The translations under genes and the position numbers were made by a program. A stretch of DNA of 5,388 nt from JAPLJU01 sp964547985 (lineage in GTDB: Bacteria; Desulfobacterota; Syntrophia; Syntrophales; UBA2192), in assembly GCA_964547985.1 (NCBI GenBank), contig CAZJPV010000084.1, positions 1 through 5,388 on the forward strand. The letters are read 5' to 3'. Positions 4,001 through 5,388 of this stretch are shown one piece after another; position 1 is the first letter of the stretch, and each line of letters opens with the position of its first letter. The notes under the pieces are model-generated. The model did no database searches. It worked only from the letters and a program-made list of their open reading frames with translations, and had not been told where the DNA came from.

Positions 4001-5284
4001 ATGAATATCATTTTGATCGGCATGAATCACAAGACGGCTCCCCTCGAGATCAGGGAGCAGCTCGCCTTTTCATGCGGCGACGGCGTGGATCCCCTCAAGG
4101 AGATCATGAGGGGACCGCAAATCATGGAGGCCCTCTATCTGTCAACCTGCAATCGCGTCGAGGTGCTGGCCAGCACCCTGGAGATGAATGAGGCCATCGA
4201 GAGCATGAAGGCCTTCATTCTGGCACAGGGAAATCTGGGGCGGGGGGAGATGGAAAAGTGTCTCTATATTCACAGCGGAAGCGACGCCGTGCGACATCTC
4301 TTCCGGGTAGCCTCGAGCCTGGATTCCATGGTGATGGGCGAACCGCAAATCCTGGGGCAGGTCAAGGATGCCTATCGGCAGTGCGTGGAGGGGAACGCCT
4401 CCGGTGTCATCATGAACAAGCTTCTGCACCACGCCTTCCGCACGGCCAAGCGAGTGCGTACCGAGACGGCCATCGCCCAGAACGCCGTGTCGGTGAGTTT
4501 CGCCGCCGTGGAGCTTGCGAAGAAGATCCTCGGGCACCTTCAGGGCAGGTCGATCCTGCTCGTCGGGGCCGGGGAAATGTCGGAGCTCGCGGCGCGGCAT
4601 CTCATCGAGCACGGGGCCGAACGGATCATCGTGGCGAACCGCACTTACGCCAGGGCCGTGAAGCTTGCCGAGGAGTTTCACGGTATCCCGGTCGATTTTG
4701 AACACTTGGAGAAAAAGCTGCAGGAGGTGGACATCGTCATCAGCTCCACCGGCGCCGCAGGATACATCATCAGCAAAGAGATGATCCAGGCAGCGCTTCA
4801 CAGGCGCAAGAACCGGCTTCTTTTCCTGATCGACATCGCCGTTCCCCGGGACATCGATCCGGCCGCCAGCGAAGTGGACAATGCCTACCTCTACAACATC
4901 GACGACCTCCAGGAAGTCGTCGACGAGAACATCCGGGGTCGCCTCAAAGAGGCGGAAAAAGCGGAACAGATCATCGACGAGGAGGTCGTGATATTCACGG
5001 ACTGGTTCAATACCCTGGAGGTGGTCCCCACGATCGTGTCTTTGCGCGACAAGGTGGAGGGGATCATGAAAGGTGAACTGGACAAGACGCTTTCGGGTAT
5101 GCAGCACCTGGGTGAGGAGGAGCGAAAGAACATCGAGATCCTCGCCTCGTCCATCGTGAACAAGATTCTCCACGATCCCATCACGGGACTCAAAGAAGAG
5201 AGCCAGAACGGCAGTGCCATACCGTTCGTTGCGGTGCTGAGGAGGTTATTCAAACTGGACAAGAATAAAGACAGTGATGAGTGA
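4001..5284 (+). CDS. hemA: Glutamyl-tRNA reductase HemA
   Basis: This 427-aa cytosolic enzyme (E. coli 418 aa) reduces Glu-tRNA(Glu) with NADPH to glutamate-1-semialdehyde, the first committed step of C5-pathway tetrapyrrole synthesis. The catalytic domain opens with MNIILIGMNHKTAPLEIRE (1-19) and holds the nucleophile Cys50 in LSTCNRVE (47-54). His99 lies in RHLFRVASSLDSMVMGEPQI (98-117). The NADPH domain has LLVGAGEMSELAARHL (186-201), VANRT (211-215), SSTGA (248-252) and IDIAVPRDIDP (277-287), then YNIDDL (298-303). Residues about 310-420 are the helical dimerisation domain. The start at 4001 gives the standard N-terminus; the frame is open upstream only as overlap with ccsA. It begins 4 nt after the ccsA stop with a poorly spaced AGGA, so translational coupling is likely. 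The last three residues (Ser-Asp-Glu) and the TGA are encoded by the first units of a 7-nt tandem repeat. No hemC is seen before the window ends. Confidence 0.98.
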   Translation: MNIILIGMNHKTAPLEIREQLAFSCGDGVDPLKEIMRGPQIMEALYLSTCNRVEVLASTLEMNEAIESMKAFILAQGNLGRGEMEKCLYIHSGSDAVRHLFRVASSLDSMVMGEPQILGQVKDAYRQCVEGNASGVIMNKLLHHAFRTAKRVRTETAIAQNAVSVSFAAVELAKKILGHLQGRSILLVGAGEMSELAARHLIEHGAERIIVANRTYARAVKLAEEFHGIPVDFEHLEKKLQEVDIVISSTGAAGYIISKEMIQAALHRRKNRLLFLIDIAVPRDIDPAASEVDNAYLYNIDDLQEVVDENIRGRLKEAEKAEQIIDEEVVIFTDWFNTLEVVPTIVSLRDKVEGIMKGELDKTLSGMQHLGEEERKNIEILASSIVNKILHDPITGLKEESQNGSAIPFVAVLRRLFKLDKNKDSDE

Positions 5285-5314
5285 TAAGTGACGAGTGGTT
5301 AGTGGTGAGTGGTG
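5273..5314 (+). repeat. Six-unit heptanucleotide tandem repeat (consensus AGTGRTG)
   Basis: Six contiguous 7-nt units read AGTGATG, AGTGATA, AGTGACG, AGTGGTT, AGTGGTG and AGTGGTG, then break down at AGATCGG. AGTG is invariant and the last three bases vary. The array starts inside hemA: unit 1 and part of unit 2 encode Ser-Asp-Glu, and the TGA stop lies in unit 2. A 7-nt period shifts frame with each unit. Its function is unknown; replication slippage is the likely origin. Confidence 0.85.
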
Positions 5315-5388
5315 AGATCGGGCCACAATTCCGAGTTGTGAGCAACTGTGTTTCAAGTCAAGATAATTAACTAAGCATATTTCCAGCA
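5315..5388. other. Non-coding tail downstream of hemA
   Basis: The last 74 nt are visibly richer in A and T than the genes and hold no supported reading frame. A weak inverted repeat, CACAA (5324-5328) and TTGTG (5336-5340) with a 7-nt loop, has no T tract after it, so it is not a clear terminator. A GATAAT at 5362-5367 lacks a good -35. Whether the haem operon continues beyond the window cannot be judged. Confidence 0.5.

Noticed and set aside
4142..5173. A 343-codon open frame on the strand opposite hemA
   Set aside because: It is fully antisense to a clear hemA, is rich in His/Asp/Leu as expected from the complement of GC-rich codons, and has no recognisable domain.
5324..5340. CACAA/TTGTG inverted repeat after hemA as the operon terminator
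   Set aside because: It has only five mostly A-T pairs and no following T tract.
5336..5367. Promoter TTGTGA with GATAAT in the tail after hemA
   Set aside because: The spacing is 20 nt, too long for a normal sigma70 promoter, and no downstream gene is visible to support it.

Overview
The window is an ordinary, GC-rich (by eye), fully packed bacterial chromosome segment made of two divergent operons either side of one short intergenic region (about 2356-2533). Gene families and gene order, in particular a precorrin-2 dehydrogenase, a CcsA/HemX-type membrane protein and glutamyl-tRNA reductase in a row, look most like Desulfobacterota (former Deltaproteobacteria, perhaps Syntrophales-like). 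That placement comes from memory of family contexts and was not tested by a search.

Left arm (minus strand, read from 2355 down to 2): prmA (ribosomal protein L11 methyltransferase), rsmE (16S rRNA m3U1498 methyltransferase), an RDD-family membrane protein, then tRNA-Phe(GAA). The three protein genes are joined by ATGA stop/start overlaps, so translation is probably coupled. The RDD reading frame has no stop before the tRNA. It runs in phase through the whole tRNA-Phe gene and ends at a TGA inside the acceptor stem. Upstream of the tRNA the same frame holds an A_AAA_AAG heptamer in the phase used by the E. coli dnaX slip site. A -1 shift there would end the protein 16 nt short of the tRNA. 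This is the most unusual point in the window, though a miscounted A run is a simple alternative.

Right arm (plus strand, from 2534): a 215-aa precorrin-2 dehydrogenase/siroheme synthase N-domain protein, a 271-aa eight-helix CcsA/HemX-type haem-handling protein (1-nt overlap, TAATG), and hemA (4-nt gap). Together they cover the entry into tetrapyrrole synthesis (Glu-tRNA to glutamate-1-semialdehyde), the siroheme branch (precorrin-2 to sirohydrochlorin) and haem handling or cytochrome c assembly. The hemA end merges into an imperfect 7-nt tandem repeat of six AGTG-starting units, which supplies the last three codons and the stop. The last about 75 nt are more AT-rich and non-coding as far as can be seen.

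Between the arms are a good sigma70-like promoter for prmA (TTGCAA-N17-TATACA), a much weaker candidate for the haem arm that would use the same palindromic TTGCAA, and a perfect 6-bp hairpin followed by six Ts on the plus strand. I see no insertion sequence, CRISPR array, phage gene or defence system, and no clear new multi-gene system.
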